Shown here piece by piece: positions 23,705 through 25,898 of a stretch of DNA of 25,898 bases. How positions within the stretch are numbered: the stretch's first letter is position 1; every line of letters begins with the position of its first letter. The notes beneath the pieces are model-generated. The model had not been told where the DNA came from. It did not search any database and worked only from the letters and a program-made list of their open reading frames with translations. The stretch is taken from assembly GCA_902462325.1 (NCBI GenBank), contig CABQBF010000021.1, forward strand, positions 1 through 25,898, read 5' to 3'. A program made the position numbers and the translations under genes. Origin of the DNA: an uncultured Peptococcaceae bacterium. GTDB lineage: Bacteria > Bacillota > Peptococcia > Peptococcales > Peptococcaceae.

Positions 23705-24304
23705 CTAGCAACTCAGATTACGCCAGCTACGACATTTTTCTGCTTTCATAATGGCTTCCATTTTTTCGGCGGCACGCTCCACGTCATCATTGATAATGAT
23801 ATAATCATATTGATTTCGATAGGCCAGCTCGCCTTCGGCACAACTTAACCGTTTTTCCACCTCTTCCGCCGATTCGGTGCCTCTGCCTGTTAAACGGCGG
23901 CGCAGTTCTTCTAAAGACGGCGGCGCAATAAAGACCAGCACAGCATCTTCTGTGGCCTTGCGCACCTGCAACGCCCCCTGCGGGTCTATCTCCAAAATGC
24001 AATCCTTACCCGACGCCAGCACCTTTTCTACAAAAGCGCGAGGCGTGCCATAATAATTGTCATAAACCTGCGCCCATTCCAAAAATCCATTTTGTTCCCG
24101 CAATGCCTCAAATTCCTTTTTGCTGTAAAAGAAATATTCCCGTCCGTTTTCTTCCCCATTACGAGGTTTCCGTGTGGTAGCGGAAATAGAATACTCCACA
24201 CGCTCCCCCAAATGCTGCCGCACCAGACCACAGACTGTACCTTTGCCAGTGCCGGACGGACCGGACAGCACAATCAGAACGCCTCGCTTTGTTTGCTGTT
24301 CCAT
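23705..24304 (-). CDS. gmk: Guanylate kinase
   Basis: Phosphorylates GMP (and dGMP) to GDP with ATP, linking purine salvage to GTP and (p)ppGpp pools. The P-loop GPSGTGKGT spans residues 15-23. The GMP-binding region SISATTRKPRNGEENGREYFF and EWAQVYDNYYGTP are intact in pieces at about 40-85, and EIDPQGALQV follows. The length of 199 aa is typical. The frame opens at 24358, but GAGGG lies 7 nt before ATG 24304, which I use; the longer form would overlap the end of remA. It is part of the yicC-remA-gmk-rpoZ operon. Confidence 0.97.
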   Translation of the reverse strand: MEQQTKRGVLIVLSGPSGTGKGTVCGLVRQHLGERVEYSISATTRKPRNGEENGREYFFYSKKEFEALREQNGFLEWAQVYDNYYGTPRAFVEKVLASGKDCILEIDPQGALQVRKATEDAVLVFIAPPSLEELRRRLTGRGTESAEEVEKRLSCAEGELAYRNQYDYIIINDDVERAAEKMEAIMKAEKCRSWRNLSC

Positions 24305-24335
24305 AAGCTTTCCCTCACAATCCTTGTTCTTTCCA

Positions 24336-24575
24336 TCAATCGGCGGATAAACGGCCAATCAGTGTTTCGGGCTGAATAGCCGACAAAATAATATAGTCGC
24401 TATCCGTAAAAACAACTGCTCTGGTCTTACGACCATGGGTGGCATCAATTACAGTACCTGCTTCCTTGGCTTCCTGCACCATTCGCTTAACAGGCGCGCT
24501 CTCCGGTGAAATCACCGCAATCACCCGTTGCACCGCCACCATATTATCAAAGCCGATATTCATAAATTGGTCCAT
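24336..24575 (-). CDS. remA: RemA-like DUF370 regulatory protein
   Basis: A 79-aa member of the DUF370/RemA family, known in Bacillus subtilis as a DNA-binding activator of biofilm-matrix and osmoprotection genes that forms ring-shaped oligomers. Family features: INIGFDN-type start ([17 protein letters not shown]), the central [14 protein letters not shown], the basic DNA-binding [11 protein letters not shown] and the LSAIQPET end. AAAGGAG lies about 8-9 nt before ATG 24575; the longer frame to 24602 is rejected. It lies 19 nt after yicC and 31 nt before gmk, the conserved position of remA in Bacillota. Whether it controls matrix genes in this organism is not known. Confidence 0.93.
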   Translation of the reverse strand: MDQFMNIGFDNMVAVQRVIAVISPESAPVKRMVQEAKEAGTVIDATHGRKTRAVVFTDSDYIILSAIQPETLIGRLSAD

Positions 24576-24594
24576 GGCACATTCTCCTTTGAGG

Positions 24595-25470
24595 TTACTC
24601 AATATTTTGCACCTGTTCCCGCACTTTTTCTAACTCACTTTTCATCTCCACAACCAGACGGCCTGTTTCCAGGTCATTGGCTTTAGAACCAATGGTATTA
24701 GTTTCCCGATTCATTTCCTGAATTAAAAAATCCAGCTTGCGGCCAATGCTGCCTTTTTGTTCAGCAATCTGATAAAACTGCTCAAAGTGACTTTGCAGCC
24801 GCACCAATTCTTCATCGATACAGCTCTTTTCTGCAAAATAAGCCACTTCCTGCGCTAACCGCTCTGCATCCACTGCCGCATTATCCAACAGCTCTGCAAT
24901 ACGTCCTTCCAATTTTTCTTTGTAATCCACCAAAATAAATGGGCTGCGTTCCGCTACCCGGGCTGCCAGTTGTTGCAAACCGGCCACCTTTTCCCGCAGA
25001 TTATCGCCAATATGGGCGCCTTCCTGCTCCCGCATAGCCACATGCTGCTCCATAGCCTGCCGCAGTACCTGTTCCATCAGTGGCCATAATGCCTTTACGT
25101 CCGGTTCATCGTCCTCTTTTATAATAACCTCTGGCAACGTCAGCAGACGATAAGGGTCTGCTACATAGCTAACACCCAGTCTGTCGGCCAACTGGGCCAT
25201 CGTTTCATGATAAGCCAGCGCCCGTTTCGTATCAATCTGTACCGGTTTTTCTGCATCAGCCAGCTCCTGGGTCCGCACAAATACATCTACTTTGCCCCGT
25301 TCGATATACTCGCCGATGACTTTTTTCATTTTATCCTCCAAGGCCAGAAACAATCTGGGCTGTTTGATGGTAACTTCACTGTAACGGTGATTGACCGCTT
25401 TCACTTCCACCACAATTTTCAGCGCGCCGTTGTCGCCCTCGCCCCGGCCATATCCTGTCATGCTTCTCAT
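24595..25470 (-). CDS. YicC/YloC-family endoribonuclease
   Basis: A 291-aa protein of the YicC family (YloC in Bacillus). It has the N-terminal YicC domain beginning [11 protein letters not shown] and EVKAVNHRY (the family's most conserved strand) and the C-terminal DUF1732 domain with [21 protein letters not shown]. Members are metal-dependent endoribonucleases; in Escherichia coli YicC promotes decay of the RyhB small RNA. The length is normal and the start begins with the conserved MRSMTGYG. It heads the remA-gmk-rpoZ string, with 66 nt between it and the YgiQ gene upstream. Confidence 0.95.
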   Translation of the reverse strand: MRSMTGYGRGEGDNGALKIVVEVKAVNHRYSEVTIKQPRLFLALEDKMKKVIGEYIERGKVDVFVRTQELADAEKPVQIDTKRALAYHETMAQLADRLGVSYVADPYRLLTLPEVIIKEDDEPDVKALWPLMEQVLRQAMEQHVAMREQEGAHIGDNLREKVAGLQQLAARVAERSPFILVDYKEKLEGRIAELLDNAAVDAERLAQEVAYFAEKSCIDEELVRLQSHFEQFYQIAEQKGSIGRKLDFLIQEMNRETNTIGSKANDLETGRLVVEMKSELEKVREQVQNIE

Positions 25471-25536
25471 ACTGTTTTCGGCCTCCAGAAAAATTCTATC
25501 TTAATATTGTAACCCATTCCCCATCAAAAAGAAAGC

Positions 25537-25898
25537 CTATCTTTTCTTTTCAGACCGCCTTTTTTTGCTTTTCTCTTGCCTGTTTGTCGTGGGCCTTTTG
25601 CCTTTGTCTCGTTGCTTGATCGCTCCCGAGTCGGCTTGTTTGGCTCGCCCTGTTTTTTTCGCTGCTTGCTTCTGGTTTCCCTTTTCGCTCTTTGATTTTT
25701 CCTTAGGCTTTTGCGGCCGGATTAAACACTTGGGGCCAAAACCGATTAAATCCTGCCGTCCAGCTTTCACCAGCGCTTCATGTACCAAATCATAATTTTT
25801 CGGGTTACGATATTGCATCAACGCCCGCTGCATAGCCTTTTCATGGGTATCTCGCGGCACATATACCGGCTCCATGGTGCGCGGGTCATACCCGCTAT
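25537..25898 (-). CDS. YgiQ-family radical SAM protein, C-terminal part (continues past the window)
   Basis: The frame is open to the window edge. Just before an internal Met at 25875 the codons read SGYDPRT, giving GYDPRTMEPVYVPRDTHEK, the conserved start of the YgiQ C-terminal DUF3362 region. It is followed by QYRNPKNYDLVHEALVKAGR and IGFGPKCLIRP. The last ~58 residues form a Lys/Arg/Gln-rich low-complexity tail, common in this family. The radical SAM core with its cysteine motif lies outside the window, so function is inferred only from the C-terminal region; the biochemical role of YgiQ is not established. The Met at 25875 is internal and is not the start. Confidence 0.9.
   Translation of the reverse strand, partial: SGYDPRTMEPVYVPRDTHEKAMQRALMQYRNPKNYDLVHEALVKAGRQDLIGFGPKCLIRPQKPKEKSKSEKGNQKQAAKKTGRAKQADSGAIKQRDKGKRPTTNRQEKSKKRRSEKKR

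Overview
The window reads as a chromosomal segment of a low-to-moderate GC Bacillota bacterium. The gene string yicC, remA (DUF370), gmk, rpoZ, coaBC is a Bacillota-type housekeeping arrangement. Nearly every gene has a strong AGGAGG-like ribosome binding site 6-10 nt before its start, and a YerC/YecD-family TrpR-like regulator is present. A Negativicutes member (Acidaminococcaceae-like) is my best guess, but no rRNA or species marker is available to prove it. I see no phage, IS element, CRISPR array or plasmid feature.

Layout. (1) 1-889: the 3' part of a tRNA-Thr(UGU), a bidirectional terminator and a YoaP-like acetyltransferase. (2) 917-3652, all minus: a GyrI-like effector-binding gene broken by one in-frame amber codon, an SPL-type radical SAM protein, a WYL-domain regulator, and a YerC/YecD regulator whose own promoter carries a palindrome. 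(3) 3751-5131, minus: two overlapping short chromate-transporter genes behind a ~230-nt structured leader. The leader has its own promoter, an intrinsic terminator and a segment able to form a competing antiterminator. (4) 5328-15685: an accessory locus holding two versions of one cassette. Each cassette has a ~675-aa alkaline-phosphatase-superfamily (type I phosphodiesterase/nucleotide pyrophosphatase-like) hydrolase followed by an SLC13/DASS-like anion permease, with a LysR regulator at the edge. The second LysR gene is broken by one ochre codon. A pyridoxamine-phosphate-oxidase-fold flavoprotein gene lies between the cassettes. (5) 15821-19551, minus: a CPA2 cation:proton antiporter, a LysR regulator and a small unknown gene. 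(6) 19681-20766, plus: a membrane-anchored endonuclease/exonuclease/phosphatase-family protein. (7) 20949-25898, minus: metK, coaBC, rpoZ, gmk, remA, yicC and the C-terminal end of a YgiQ-type radical SAM protein.

How the parts may work together. The two hydrolases have no signal peptide and each is followed by an anion permease. The simplest reading is import of an organic anion (a phosphodiester, phosphonate or similar ester) and hydrolysis in the cytoplasm under LysR control; the substrate is unknown. Both hydrolase-permease gaps hold a strong stem-loop, and both hydrolase upstream regions hold a perfect palindrome. Both hydrolases also lack the usual C-terminal metal-binding GxHG histidine. 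This paired cassette and the chromate-transporter leader RNA are the two best candidates for undescribed biology here. The 20.9-25.9 kb segment is ordinary core metabolism and gene expression (SAM, CoA, GMP/GDP, RNA polymerase omega).
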